From positions 20,226 through 84,225 of the forward strand of contig CAYFXE010000008.1 in assembly GCA_964347035.1 (NCBI GenBank): a DNA stretch of 64,000 nucleotides. Reading direction: 5' to 3'. Position numbers and translations under genes: made by a program. Positions 52,307 through 62,117 of this stretch are shown one piece after another. This DNA comes from CAYFXE01 sp964347035 (GTDB lineage Bacteria > Acidobacteriota > Aminicenantia > Aminicenantales > Aminicenantaceae). Under the pieces are notes generated by a model, which worked only from the letters and a program-made list of their open reading frames with translations, was not told the DNA's origin and ran no database searches. How positions within the stretch are numbered: position 1 is the first letter of the stretch; each line of letters begins with the position of its first letter.

Positions 52307-54361
52307 TCATTTCTTGATTTCTTTTATTTTTCTACTGATTTCTGGCTGATTAGGACTGATCTCCAACGATTTTTCCCAGGCGGCTAAAGCTTCATCTCTA
52401 ATGCCCAGGCTGTAATAACAGTCTCCCAAAGAATTCAAAAGAATGATATTTATCCCATAACGAGACAGGGCCTTCTGGTAGGTCGAAATAGCCTCATCAT
52501 ATTCTCCTAGAGCTTGTTGAGATTTACCTAGAATAAGATAGCCCTGGTATGGCGTTTTCTCTGAACCTGAAAAAGGAAGTAGAATCTGTTTTGTCTGGAC
52601 ATAATTTTTTAGTGCGAAGCTTGCCTGGGCCAAACCAAAGGCATAATGTGACGAATCGGGTTTTTTCCGGTAGGCCTCCTCCATCTTATTCATAGCCATC
52701 TCTGTCTCGCCTCGATTTAAGTGCTGTTTTCCTAGGATGAAGGCATAAACAGGATCATCCGGAGGCGACATTTGTTTGTAATGAATCCATGGACGGGGCA
52801 TAACCGAAGCAGATGTGATCTCGAATTCTTCCTGTTTCGTCAGTATTTCGTGCTCACCATCTACAAAGGCTACCTTGATCCGATAATAGCCGGGGAGGAA
52901 TTCTTGGAGAGGGAAGGATTCGACAAAGTTGACTTTTTCTTGATATTCCTTCAATCCTTTGGAGATCTCATAAATTAACTCATCTCCTTTATAAAATTTA
53001 AATGTCAAGGCACCGTTCTGACGCTGTTCAGAGTTCAAACCAAGAATCTGAAGGCTTAAATAGAGGCTTTCTTTGGGGTGAAAGATATTCCTCGGCTGAT
53101 GATAAATCTGATCAAACCCTACCAAGAAGGGCCTCAGTTCCTTCAAAACGGAAGAAACATGATCCATTTTGTAGCCCAAAATCAAAGAACTCATTCGTGG
53201 TTTGAACTCAGGCTCAGGAACCGTGATCTCTTCCTCTAAAGTGGTGAATTCTTTGGACACTTCATTTCTTATGATGACTGAAAATTTATACCGGCCTGGA
53301 AGTAAAGGAAACATATCATAAAGGTCAAAGGGTCTGTATGAAATGCTTATGAGTTCGACTTTATCGAGTTCAACAGAGAAAGAACCTTCGTACTGATAGA
53401 TTGTTTTCCCGTCTAAATCGGCAACATTTCCGTTGATCTTCAAATGAGTTGAGTATTTTCCTTGGTATTCCTGAACCGAAAGCTTTCTCAGCTCGACAAC
53501 ATAGTGGACGAAGAACAATCCAGAGGTGGAATCTCTGATGATCCTGACCGAGGAATCGTTATCAATGTAATTGGCAGAATAATCGACTTCGACGATATCC
53601 TTGTACATCAAGAATTTCTCGGCGTATTTGTCTTTGATTTGTTTCTGGGGGACTAAGAATACATTCTGAATGAGGATATCTGAAGCTAAGGAAGGACGTC
53701 CAAAAGAAGCTCCCTCTCCTGGAATGAGAGTGAGAGATACTCTGGCTAAGGAAGGGCTTAATTTTTTAAGGGCTTTAAAAGCAGCCAGGTAGTTGGACTG
53801 ATCGCCGAAGTATGACGTCAGCAAAGCCTGCGGGCCATCGTTTGTGGGGCTGTAGAGGAGGTACTCTCCAATCCCCCCTTTCTGAAAAAACACGAGGCTA
53901 AACCCAGCCGGGAGGCCGTATTTTGATAAACCCTGATAAAACCAGATCTCTGAATTGTGAATTTGAGTCTCTCCGATAATCCTCTCGATATCCTGAGGCT
54001 CACCGAGAATGATGTAGACACGCCCTCGATCGGTCTTCCACCCTGGTTTGGGAACCCCTCTTCCGAAAGTATAATTCGCATAGTTAATCCTTCGATAATG
54101 CTCACTTTTGAACTCATTCTCAGGGGTACCAGGCGTTGGATCTCTTTGCTTCCAGAAAGCATCGATAAATAGATCCCGCTCTCTGTCTGTTTCCAGTTGA
54201 AGAAAGACATCCTTTTCCGTGGAAGAGATGATATAGACCACCTCCTGCTCCAGCCAGTTTTTGTATTTTGGCGGAAGCTCAGTCGGAGATTTCTTCGCTG
54301 CCCCGACGACAGGAAAAACAAGAAATAAAGCTATCGATAAGCTGATCAATCTCCGTTTCAT
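52307..54361 (-). CDS. GWxTD-domain protein with C-terminal TPR repeats, secreted
   Basis: 684 residues from ATG 54361, with a signal peptide (MKRRLISLSIALFLVFPVVG). The GWxTD signature occurs as PGWKTDRGRVYIILGEP (about residues 115-131 of the mature form), preceded by FIDAFWKQRDPTPGTPENEF. A long beta-rich middle follows, and then two or three TPR motifs at the C-terminus (GEYDEAISTYQKALSRYG, GIRDEALAAWEKSLEISP). The family is known mainly from Acidobacteriota, Aminicenantes and related groups, with no assigned function. An upstream in-frame start (54394) falls in an intergenic repeat and is rejected. Confidence 0.88.
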   Translation of the reverse strand: MKRRLISLSIALFLVFPVVGAAKKSPTELPPKYKNWLEQEVVYIISSTEKDVFLQLETDRERDLFIDAFWKQRDPTPGTPENEFKSEHYRRINYANYTFGRGVPKPGWKTDRGRVYIILGEPQDIERIIGETQIHNSEIWFYQGLSKYGLPAGFSLVFFQKGGIGEYLLYSPTNDGPQALLTSYFGDQSNYLAAFKALKKLSPSLARVSLTLIPGEGASFGRPSLASDILIQNVFLVPQKQIKDKYAEKFLMYKDIVEVDYSANYIDNDSSVRIIRDSTSGLFFVHYVVELRKLSVQEYQGKYSTHLKINGNVADLDGKTIYQYEGSFSVELDKVELISISYRPFDLYDMFPLLPGRYKFSVIIRNEVSKEFTTLEEEITVPEPEFKPRMSSLILGYKMDHVSSVLKELRPFLVGFDQIYHQPRNIFHPKESLYLSLQILGLNSEQRQNGALTFKFYKGDELIYEISKGLKEYQEKVNFVESFPLQEFLPGYYRIKVAFVDGEHEILTKQEEFEITSASVMPRPWIHYKQMSPPDDPVYAFILGKQHLNRGETEMAMNKMEEAYRKKPDSSHYAFGLAQASFALKNYVQTKQILLPFSGSEKTPYQGYLILGKSQQALGEYDEAISTYQKALSRYGINIILLNSLGDCYYSLGIRDEALAAWEKSLEISPNQPEISRKIKEIKK

Positions 54362-54374
54362 AATCGAGTCTCTT

Positions 54375-54454
54375 CGGAAATAGATTATCTCCATTTCATC
54401 TGAAATTCAAGACAAGGTTAAGAATCCGTTGTCATAAAGACGAAAGGCGAGGTC
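54375..54454. repeat. Intergenic repeat, copy A
   Basis: About 80 bases that align at roughly 75 percent identity with 59830-59909, including GATTATCT, one variable base, then CATTTCATCTGAA. Read on the minus strand, both copies end Gln-Met-Lys-x-Arg-stop, so they may be relics of a duplicated gene end. The rest of the 54362-54612 space shows nothing else. Confidence 0.45.
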
Positions 54455-54612
54455 AGCGAGAAGAATACAGAACAACATTGACTTGAACCCTTAAGCCTTC
54501 ATACAGAATTCCCTTCTTGAATGAAATTATACATCTTCTCTAGAGCAGGTTAAATATCAAGCATGGAAGAAAATGTCCCCAGTGAACAAAATTTATTTTT
54601 TCAACAAGTAGA

Positions 54613-55521
54613 TCAATTCTTCACGACATACTCGACAAAGTATTGATCAGGAAGGAAGGTGTGGATCCTGGCGGGTCTAAAGCCAGCATTTGCCATTTCA
54701 GCATCCGCTATTTCGCGAGAAACCTGTTGATGGGGAAGAGGACCCCATGGCCTTTCTTCCCAGGATGAAGGCATGTATTCAATAATGACCACCCGTCCTC
54801 CTGGCGCGAGGGCTAAACGAAGTTTCTTGGCGTACTCGGTGCGATTTTGGAGGTAAGCGTAGGTATGGACAAGGAGGATAGTATCCACACACCCCTGAGG
54901 AAGTTGAGGATCATCAGGAGGTACTTTTTTCCGTTTTACGTTCTGAAGTTTTTCTTCCTTGAGCCTTCGTTCAATATAATCAAGCATTTCTTGTTCGACA
55001 TCGACCGCCCATACAGTTCCTTTTTCCCCTACTGCCTTAGCAATTCGAATCGTAAAGTAACCAGACCCAGCGCCAATATCAGCCACCAGTTCGCCTGGTT
55101 TTAATGCTAAAGCTGCCATGATTTGGTCGGGTTTTTGAAAGGCATCCCGATCCTTGTGTTCGAGCATGGCAATGTATCTTTCGAAGTATGACCGACGGAA
55201 GGAGCGAAGCCCTCCAGTATCGACTGCCTTCTCGAACCATTTGTAAGCCTTATCTTTATCCCCAAGCTTACTGTAGAGAATGGCGATATTATACAGAGTG
55301 TTCAGATGTCCAGGATTGAGTTGATGCATCTTCATTGCGACATTAAGCGCTTCAGCGTATTTTCCATTTCTGTAAAGTTTGAAGAGTTGTTTTTCAATCT
55401 TATTGAATTCGGACGCTGGATCATCAACGGTCCATGCGCTCTGCGAAAAAAGGCCCAACACAAGAAATATTAACCACAAGTATCTAACAGCAATGGTCAA
55501 TTTCCGCTTTTGTCTATGCAA
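54613..55521 (-). CDS. Exported or membrane-anchored TPR-methyltransferase
   Basis: 302 residues. The N-terminal segment YLWLIFLVLGLFSQSAW looks like a signal peptide or anchor. One or two TPR units (GKYAEALNVAMKMHQLNPG, GDKDKAYKWFEKAVD) follow. The last ~170 residues are a class I SAM-dependent methyltransferase with ADIGAGSGYFTIRIA (motif I), VWAVDVEQEML, and GGRVVIIEY. A SAM enzyme outside the cytoplasm is hard to explain, since SAM is cytoplasmic. Start TTG 55521 follows CAGGAG at six bases; the nearby ATG is out of frame and meets a stop after three codons. Target unknown. Confidence 0.82.
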   Translation of the reverse strand: MHRQKRKLTIAVRYLWLIFLVLGLFSQSAWTVDDPASEFNKIEKQLFKLYRNGKYAEALNVAMKMHQLNPGHLNTLYNIAILYSKLGDKDKAYKWFEKAVDTGGLRSFRRSYFERYIAMLEHKDRDAFQKPDQIMAALALKPGELVADIGAGSGYFTIRIAKAVGEKGTVWAVDVEQEMLDYIERRLKEEKLQNVKRKKVPPDDPQLPQGCVDTILLVHTYAYLQNRTEYAKKLRLALAPGGRVVIIEYMPSSWEERPWGPLPHQQVSREIADAEMANAGFRPARIHTFLPDQYFVEYVVKN

Positions 55522-55722
55522 CCATGACTCCTGCAGGTTAGTAAAAATCGTAGAATAGTCATGGTGTTGATGTCAACAGATACTTGTTTAAATCGCTAGA
55601 TAATTCAATAATTTGAACTGAATTCCAAACTTTTGAATAATTTATTCTTTTTCGGATGATGGACTAAAACCGAATCTTATTTATTTTCAACGCTCAATAA
55701 ATTAAGCAACTAGGATTCAATC

Positions 55723-55739
55723 TGGCACGTAACATGCAT
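55723..55739 (+). promoter_or_regulatory. Sigma54-like (-24/-12) promoter of the Oar-like receptor gene
   Basis: TGGCACGTAACATGCAT: TGGCACG matches the -24 consensus in full and ATGCA matches the -12 box at four of five positions; GG (55724-55725) and GC (55736-55737) are ten bases apart. It lies in the 360-base space before the receptor gene; the rest of that space is A/T-rich with no other feature seen apart from the adjoining sigma70-like site. Confidence 0.5.
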
Positions 55740-55743
55740 TATA

Positions 55744-55772
55744 TTGACGAGAGACTGGTTTTACTATATAAG
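55744..55772 (+). promoter_or_regulatory. Sigma70-like promoter overlapping the sigma54 start region
   Basis: TTGACG (55744-55749), 17-base spacer, TATAAG (55767-55772). Its -35 box falls where the sigma54-type transcript would start (about 55750), so the two promoters would compete for the same DNA. Confidence 0.45.
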
Positions 55773-55881
55773 GTAATAAAGTCTCAATCGGTAAATACAG
55801 TGGTGATGGCAAATTCCCTACGAAACAAAATTCTCATGATCTTTACATAGATATTTTAATAAATATGAAAGGAGGAAATGA

Positions 55882-58705
55882 ATGGATTTGAAAAAATGTT
55901 TTTTCACGACAGCGGTACTTCTATTGGTGTTAGGAATTTGTAGCTACTCATATGGACAAATTCTTACTGGTTCGATCAGAGGCACCGTTAAAGACGACGA
56001 TGGAGAACCTCTTCCAGGCGTCAATGTTGAACTGAAAAGCCCAGTCCTGATTGGCGGTCCGAGAACAGCCATCACCAGCGATAAGGGTTTGTATCGATTT
56101 GCAAACCTGCCTCCAGGGAATTATGTGCTCACGTTTTCTCTACCAGGTTTTCAGACACTCGTGCGCGAGCGAATAATCGTCAGAGTGGACATGACTGTTA
56201 CTGAAGATGTGGTCATCCAGGTTGCCACTATCGAGGAGAGCGTCACAGTAGTGGCGGAAAGCCCTGTCGTGGATGTGACCAAGTCGGGTATTTCCATAAA
56301 CTGGCAGACTGAAATGATGGACAATCTGCCGTTGCTCCGGACGTGTTTCTTCGATCTGGTGAACTCGACACCTGGGGTCTGGTCCCATGGAGGGAATACA
56401 GACTCCAGCCGGAGTGTCGCCTACGGAACAGGCTCAGAGTCGAATACCTACCTGTTTGATGGTGTTGACACGACTTCCCCGGATTATGGCGCAGCCTGGT
56501 CCTGGCTGAATCCCGATGTCATCCAGGAAATTCAGGTTATAGGAATCGGAGGAAAAGCCGAATACGGCAACTTTATGGGAGCGACCGTCAATATCGTCAC
56601 CAAATCAGGCGGCAACGCATTTCACGGTTCATCAAGCGCTTTATTCCAGTTTGATCAGCTGACCGCGAATAATTCAAAAGACTACCTTCAAGATCTCCTC
56701 GATGCAGAATATATCTCTGAAGAAGATATGTTCCCGTACCACAGACAAGCATTCCGCGATCTCAGTTTCCAGTTAGGCGGACCTATTATCAAAGATAAGA
56801 TCTGGTTTTTCCTCTCAGGGTGGCATCAGTATGATGCCTCAACCCCCACTGGTACTGATCCTCAATTTTACACAGAATGGAAAGATACTCACTTGTTTTT
56901 CAAAGGAACTGTCCAAGCAACAAATAATCTCAAGCTGACAGGCCTTATCGACTATGAGTGGTTTGAATTGCCGGATGCGTTTACGCCTGATTATGAAAGC
57001 CTCGATTCTGTCGGCTATGAACATGGAACTGCGCAGACGGCAAGCCTTGGTTTGACGGCTGTCCTGAGCGACACAACCTTCTTTGAATTGAAGTACAACT
57101 ACTCTGGAGGCAAAGACTTTTACGAATCCATTTCCGGCTTTAGAGGACCGGCTTATTACAACTGGGATACGGATATTTCTTCAGGAGGCCTTTGGTGGAC
57201 CTGGTATTTCTGGCCGTCAAGACATGGTGTGAATGCCACCCTGTCTCACTTTGCCGAAGATTTTATCGCCGGAGATCATGATTTTAAGATCGGAGTCCAG
57301 TACTCCCGCGGCCGATCGGAAGTCACAGGTGGCTATTCCGCCGGATTAGGCTATGCCTCATATACCTATTACTATTATGGTTATCCTTACCTGTACGAGT
57401 ACAAGTACGAGTTCACTCCCTATAATTACGGTGCTCTCAGCAATCAGGTTTCAGGCTTTGTGGATGATACTTGGTCCATAAGCGACCGTTTGACATTAAA
57501 CATCGGACTCCGGTATGACCGCAGTAATGGGTGGATACCTGATATGCCTGAGGTAGAGGTCGGCCCGGCCCCGAATTACGAATGGACTGATTCTAACGTG
57601 ATCGTTCCTGGAAGACCAGACCTGGTTAAATGGAGAGTCTTTTCTCCCCGCATCGGGCTTGCTTTCAAATTGACCCCAGATGGAAAGACTCTTTTCCGAG
57701 CCAATGCTGGACGGTATTATGACATGATGATTATGGGAAATTGGTACCTCCCAGCACCGACATCGACAACCTTGACTGCGTACTGGTGGAACGGCTCTGA
57801 ATGGGAATTCTATTGGGACGATCCACCAGCACGGGTGAGTGTGGATCCCGATCTGAAGAATCCTTATTCTGATCAGTTTTCTGTGGGTATTGACAGGGAA
57901 CTTTTCCCTGATTTCGGGTTGAGCGTTACCTATATGGAGAAATGGACCAAGGATATGATAGGATTTGAGCCTGCAGAAGGAACCTGGGATGACTATTACG
58001 AGCTCATCACAGTCTCCGACCCAGTGACAGGAGACCCTCTTCAGGTCTTCAATTTGATAGACGAACTGCCGGAACTTCACATATCGAATCCTGACAGATA
58101 CTATTCCCGCTTCCGGATGATCTCCGTCGTAGCCAACAAGCGTATGTCTAACAATTGGCAGCTTTCTGCCTCGTTTACTTATTCCAAAATATGGGGATTG
58201 GGCCCGCGTGGGAGTTACCGTCAAACATACAGTGAAAACATCTTATGGAACAGCTCTTCANNNNNNNNNNGATCCAAATCACTTCCTCAATATAGAAGGC
58301 CGCATGCCTGGAGACCGACCTTACACCATCAGGATTCAAGGGACTTACATGTTCCCTTATGGCATCTCTGCGAGTACGAATTTCCAAATCATGTCTGGTG
58401 CTCCTTATGCCCGCTCGGCAACCATATCCGGGCTCGAACAAGGGAGACAGACTGTTGCCGTGGAAGCGCGAGGCGATAACGATCATAGATTACCGACCGC
58501 CTATTTGTTGGATTTGAACTTAAGCAAGACGTTCAGAATAGGCAACAGATTTGCGATGCAGGCACGATTTGAAGTGTTCAACCTCCTGAATCGAGCGACT
58601 CCAACGTCACAGATGGATTATTCCTTAACAGCTAACCAGCCATGGGTATGGGGTTATATCTGGGCGCCGAGAAGAGCTCAAGTCGGCTTGAAGATAAGAT
58701 TCTAA
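55882..58705 (+). CDS. Oar-like TonB-dependent receptor with carboxypeptidase-regulatory domain, interrupted by an assembly gap
   Basis: About 940 residues. Signal peptide ending near YSYGQ, CarboxypepD_reg domain (GSIRGTVKDDDGEPLPGVNV), plug domain (ATIEESVTVVAESPVVDVTK ... EVQVIG-type strand EIQVIGIGGKAEYG), then a long beta-barrel rich in Tyr and Trp. A 10-N gap at 58261-58270 splits it. After the gap the right frame reads DPNHFLNIEGRMPGDRPYTI and ends LKIRF at 58705 with a C-terminal Phe; the other frame ends in junk at 58479. AAAGGAGG precedes ATG 55882. It probably imports peptides or glycans; a terminator follows. Confidence 0.88.
58261..58270. other. Assembly gap (10 N) inside the Oar-like receptor gene
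   Basis: Ten Ns; receptor coding continues on the far side in a different frame, so the placeholder length is arbitrary. Confidence 0.95.
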
Positions 58706-58733
58706 AAGCTCTGGCTGGAAGATTTCCGAAAAG

Positions 58734-58763
58734 GGGAAGCTCTTTTTAGCTTCCCTTTTTTTT
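58734..58763 (+). terminator. Rho-independent terminator after the Oar-like receptor gene
   Basis: Eight-base-pair stem GGGAAGCT (58734-58741) with AGCTTCCC (58748-58755), six-base loop, then eight Ts (58756-58763), beginning 29 bases after the receptor stop. Confidence 0.85.
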
Positions 58764-58849
58764 CCCCTCTAAGGATCGGATATTTCAAGGCAGATGTGTT
58801 ATAATCTACGGCCAATGTCGTAGAAAAATAAATCGGGATTTCCATCAGA

Positions 58850-59783
58850 ATGAAAAAAGGGATTGTTAATAAATGTTTGATTGCCATTATCATTATGATC
58901 ATTTTTGCTTGTTTGAATTCATGGGCCCAAGATTCAAAATTTCGAGGCACCATCAAAGACGAAGACGCCNNNNNNNNNNATTCCTAACGGCAAAATTGTT
59001 CTCACTCTCATTGCCAGGAATTACAGCTTCGATTTTAAAACCAACAAGAAAGGGAAGTTTTACCGCCGGGGAATCGAACCGGGCGAATACATGCTGTCCG
59101 TTGAAGTCGAAGGATTTAAGCCATACGAACAGAAAATTTATATCAGTGTCGGGCAAGAATACAAAATGGATATTGTCATGGCTAAGAGTGTTTCGGTCGC
59201 AGAGGTCAAGGATAGAGAAGCGAAGAACAATTTTGACCAAGGTGTCCAATTCTATCAGCAGGGAAAATTTGATGAGGCCATTGAAGCCTTTAAAGATGTT
59301 ATCACCAACAAACCCGATTTTGCCGAAGGCTACTACAATTTAGGAATGGCTTACCTGCGCCAAGGCGATCCAGATAAAGCGATAGAAGCCATAGATAAAG
59401 CCATTGAACTCAAACCCGATTTTATTGCGGCCTATTTTGGAAAAGGACAGGCCTATATTGATAAAGGTAAGGAAGAACAGGCGACTGAAATTTTCAAAAA
59501 GGCAATAGCCATAAATCCCGATGATGCCAAGATCTATGTCAACCTGGGTGCACTTTATCTCAGTACTAACAGAAATGATTTGGCTCTGGAGGCTCTGCTC
59601 AAAGCGATGGAGCTCGACCCTTCTCTGCCCGATACTTATTATCAACTGGGGCTTCTCTATCTGAGAAAACAGGAAAATGAAAAGAGTATAGAGAATTTCC
59701 AGAAATTTTTAGAATTGGCACCCGAGGCGCCTGAGGCTGATTCAGTGACAGCGATAATAAAAGAACTCAGAAAAAAAAGATAG
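58850..59783 (+). CDS. Secreted carboxypeptidase-regulatory-like/TPR protein, interrupted by an assembly gap
   Basis: ATG 58850 opens a signal peptide (MKKGIVNKCLIAIIIMI, cleavage near SWAQ) and the start of a beta-sandwich (SKFRGTIKDEDA) that is cut by a 10-N gap at 58970-58979. After the gap the frame shifts and continues the same domain (IPNGKIVLTLIARNYSFDF, GEYMLSVEVEGFKPYE). About five TPR units then follow (FDEAIEAFKDVITNKPDFAE, KAIEAIDKAIELKPDFI, ...). The open frame from 59091 alone would miss the whole N-terminus. Likely a periplasmic or outer-membrane-associated scaffold; partner unknown. Confidence 0.82.
58970..58979. other. Assembly gap (10 N) inside the TPR protein gene
   Basis: Ten Ns; frames before and after differ by one although both parts form one domain. 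Confidence 0.95.
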
Positions 59784-59829
59784 AGCTATCAAGAAGCTGA
59801 TAGAATTCCTTTCCATGATCGTGTTTCTA

Positions 59830-59909
59830 CGGAGATGGATTATCTGCATTTCATCTGAATCCCAAGACCCGGATAAGAGCCTAGAGCCACATAGACGAAA
59901 ACTGAGGCC
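59830..59909. repeat. Intergenic repeat, copy B
   Basis: Partner of 54375-54454 at about 75 percent identity. On the minus strand it can be read VFVYVALGSYPGLGIQMKCR and a stop, which looks like the last strand of an outer-membrane protein, so it may be a gene remnant. Confidence 0.45.
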
Positions 59910-59921
59910 CGCCGTCTTCCG

Positions 59922-61694
59922 TTATTTAATCCAATAATTATTTTCTTTGTCCAGTTCAAACTCGATGATATCCTCTGGATCGATCTTAATGTATTCGATC
60001 TCAGGAGCATCACTGAAATCGTACGTCACAGAATTCTGGACGTTATCCCACTCACGTATTTCTTCGCTGTCATCAACAAAATGGACTAAGATCGTCACCG
60101 GAAACCGAAGAGATCCATCTCGCTTAATCCAGACCTTCTTATCTTCCACCTCCTCCACTTTAAAATCGAGAGTATGCGTGGTATTCATGTACTCATCGAA
60201 AAATCGCTTTAAGTTCCTGCCCGTGACTTCGTAGACCACTTCATAAAAATCTTCTGTGCCAGGATGCTTGAATTTCCATTTCTGGAAGAATGTATTCATA
60301 ACCGTATTCCAAACCTTGTCACCAAAGTAATTGTTCAGAGTGTGGAGCATCAACTCTGGTTTGCAGTAGGTAAACGTGAAGTATTCATCGCCAGGACGAT
60401 AAAGCCAGGAATGTTGCAGCACAGTCGCTGCCTTTGGTCTATCAAGATAATAATTCCTCACATGTTCTCTGGCCTTTCTTGTTTGGCCCTGATAGTTTTT
60501 CAAAAGATATTTGCCGTATCCGTATTCGAGCGCCTTGGTTGAAGCATAAGAGTCGATCCCTTCATCAATCCAGACATGGTCTGTTTCATTGTTGGCCACC
60601 ATGCCCATCCACCAGTTGTGGCCGAATTCATGGATGGTTAACCATTCGATGTACAGTTCGGAATCAGGAAGAGGCTCAGATTGATAGACTTCAATCTTGT
60701 AATCCGCATCGAAATTCCCGGTAAGGAAAAAGGTAGGATATTCCATTTCTCCAGTCTCCCTGTGTTTTGTATCTACCATCGTTACGACGGGATAAGGATA
60801 TTTACCGTACCGACTTCCGTAGTATTCAAAGCAGACCTTGATGGCCCTGATGAAACGATCGGCAATATCCACGTGATCGGGCTGACACAGAAATCGAATC
60901 TCTGTCTCTTCAAATCGATCCAGATACTCCACAAAATCTGGATCCGCACACCACGCAAAATCATGCACATCTTCACAGTAGTAGCGCAGTCTTTTCCATC
61001 CGTCTCCGAGCTTATTCTCTTCGATACGGATTCCCGTCGCGCCCACGACATATTCCTCAGGAACCGTGATGGTCACATCGTAGACGCCGAAATCCGAGTA
61101 AAACTCGCCGTGGCTGTGGTACTGATGGCAGACCCAATGTCCACCCTCATACACACCAATCTTCGGAAACCACTGCGTCACACTAAAGAAGTTTTTCTCA
61201 TATCCTGACCGTGATATAACAGGCGGAAGTTTTGTTTCAAAAGTCATGGATATGGATAGTTCCTCACCGGGAGTTACCGGCTTCGGCAGCTTCACTGAAC
61301 AGGCTGTTTTGTCATGCCGGTTGCCGTCATCAGGCTGGATGTAGGTCAGGCGGGGAACAAGATCCGTGCCGTCCGGAAGCTCCATCTTCAACACCCTGCA
61401 GTACCCCCAGTGGCCGATGAGCTTCTCAGGAATCTCGGTCATCTCTGTAAGGAGAGAGCTCTTCGCATTGCTAAAGGCATTCTGATAGAGATGGAACTGC
61501 AGTTCGTCAACAGGGTGATCGGATGAGTTCCTCCAGATCAACACTTCTTCTCCAGTGATGGTTTTCTTCTCCGGGTCAAGCCGACAGTCGATGGAATAAT
61601 TGGCGACGCGATCGCTTAGTGCAGGATCGAACATCTTCTGCTGCCCAAATAAAAGAGTCGGCAAGACAAAAATCATCACAATTAGTCTTTTCAT
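59922..61694 (-). CDS. M1-family zinc aminopeptidase-like metallopeptidase, secreted
   Basis: 590 residues with a signal peptide (MKRLIVMIFVLPTLLFG). The gluzincin motif is HEFGHNWWMGMV followed 18 residues later by the zinc-ligand Glu in VWIDEGIDSY. The exopeptidase motif GxMEN reads GEMEYP, a common variant. N-terminal beta-sandwich as in leukotriene-A4 hydrolase/ERAP relatives. It would remove N-terminal residues from peptides in the periplasm. AGGAGC lies six bases before ATG 61694. With the S8 and S9 peptidases it points to a peptide-degrading lifestyle. Confidence 0.93.
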   Translation of the reverse strand: MKRLIVMIFVLPTLLFGQQKMFDPALSDRVANYSIDCRLDPEKKTITGEEVLIWRNSSDHPVDELQFHLYQNAFSNAKSSLLTEMTEIPEKLIGHWGYCRVLKMELPDGTDLVPRLTYIQPDDGNRHDKTACSVKLPKPVTPGEELSISMTFETKLPPVISRSGYEKNFFSVTQWFPKIGVYEGGHWVCHQYHSHGEFYSDFGVYDVTITVPEEYVVGATGIRIEENKLGDGWKRLRYYCEDVHDFAWCADPDFVEYLDRFEETEIRFLCQPDHVDIADRFIRAIKVCFEYYGSRYGKYPYPVVTMVDTKHRETGEMEYPTFFLTGNFDADYKIEVYQSEPLPDSELYIEWLTIHEFGHNWWMGMVANNETDHVWIDEGIDSYASTKALEYGYGKYLLKNYQGQTRKAREHVRNYYLDRPKAATVLQHSWLYRPGDEYFTFTYCKPELMLHTLNNYFGDKVWNTVMNTFFQKWKFKHPGTEDFYEVVYEVTGRNLKRFFDEYMNTTHTLDFKVEEVEDKKVWIKRDGSLRFPVTILVHFVDDSEEIREWDNVQNSVTYDFSDAPEIEYIKIDPEDIIEFELDKENNYWIK

Positions 61695-61830
61695 TCTATG
61701 CTCCTATCGTAAACAAAAATCTTTAAGATTTTTTTTGAGCTGTCGCCCATCATAGCATCATGCAATAGACTTGGAAACAGAAAATATCATAAAATACAGC
61801 AGGAAAGGACAAAAGGAAGGCAAGAAGTGA

Positions 61831-62013
61831 GGGCTCGATCAAGGTTTTGACTACTACTATAACAATTTTGACCCAACAAAGTACAAAACAGTAAGTCTTG
61901 ACGCTGTCGAGAGAAGGGGAGACGAAGTGTTATCAGAAGCTTATAAATGGCTGGAGAACCAATCCCAGCAGAGTTTTTTCGCCAAAACGAGAGAGAGAGA
62001 TTACTGTATGTAA
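61831..62013 (+). pseudogene. Decayed internal fragment of a sulfatase-family gene
   Basis: A short stop-to-stop frame encodes GLDQGFDYYYNNFDPTKYK followed by VERRGDEVLSEAYKWLENQ, then QQSFFA and unrelated residues. This is the characteristic segment of membrane or lipoprotein sulfatases (compare FGLDEGFYAYEDAF in the intact gene at 24280-25920) which normally continues FFLWVHLYDPH. Neither the start nor the metal sites are present, so this is a relic of about 50 codons. The rest of the 423-base space 61695-62117 shows no other gene. Confidence 0.6.
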
Positions 62014-62117
62014 TCTAACCGTCGTTTGGGTATAAAATACAACCTTCGCCTGGCTGGCGTTCCTGAAATTCCGCGTCCCGGGCCAGGAATAAACATTATC
62101 GTTCAATTGGAGGCAAT

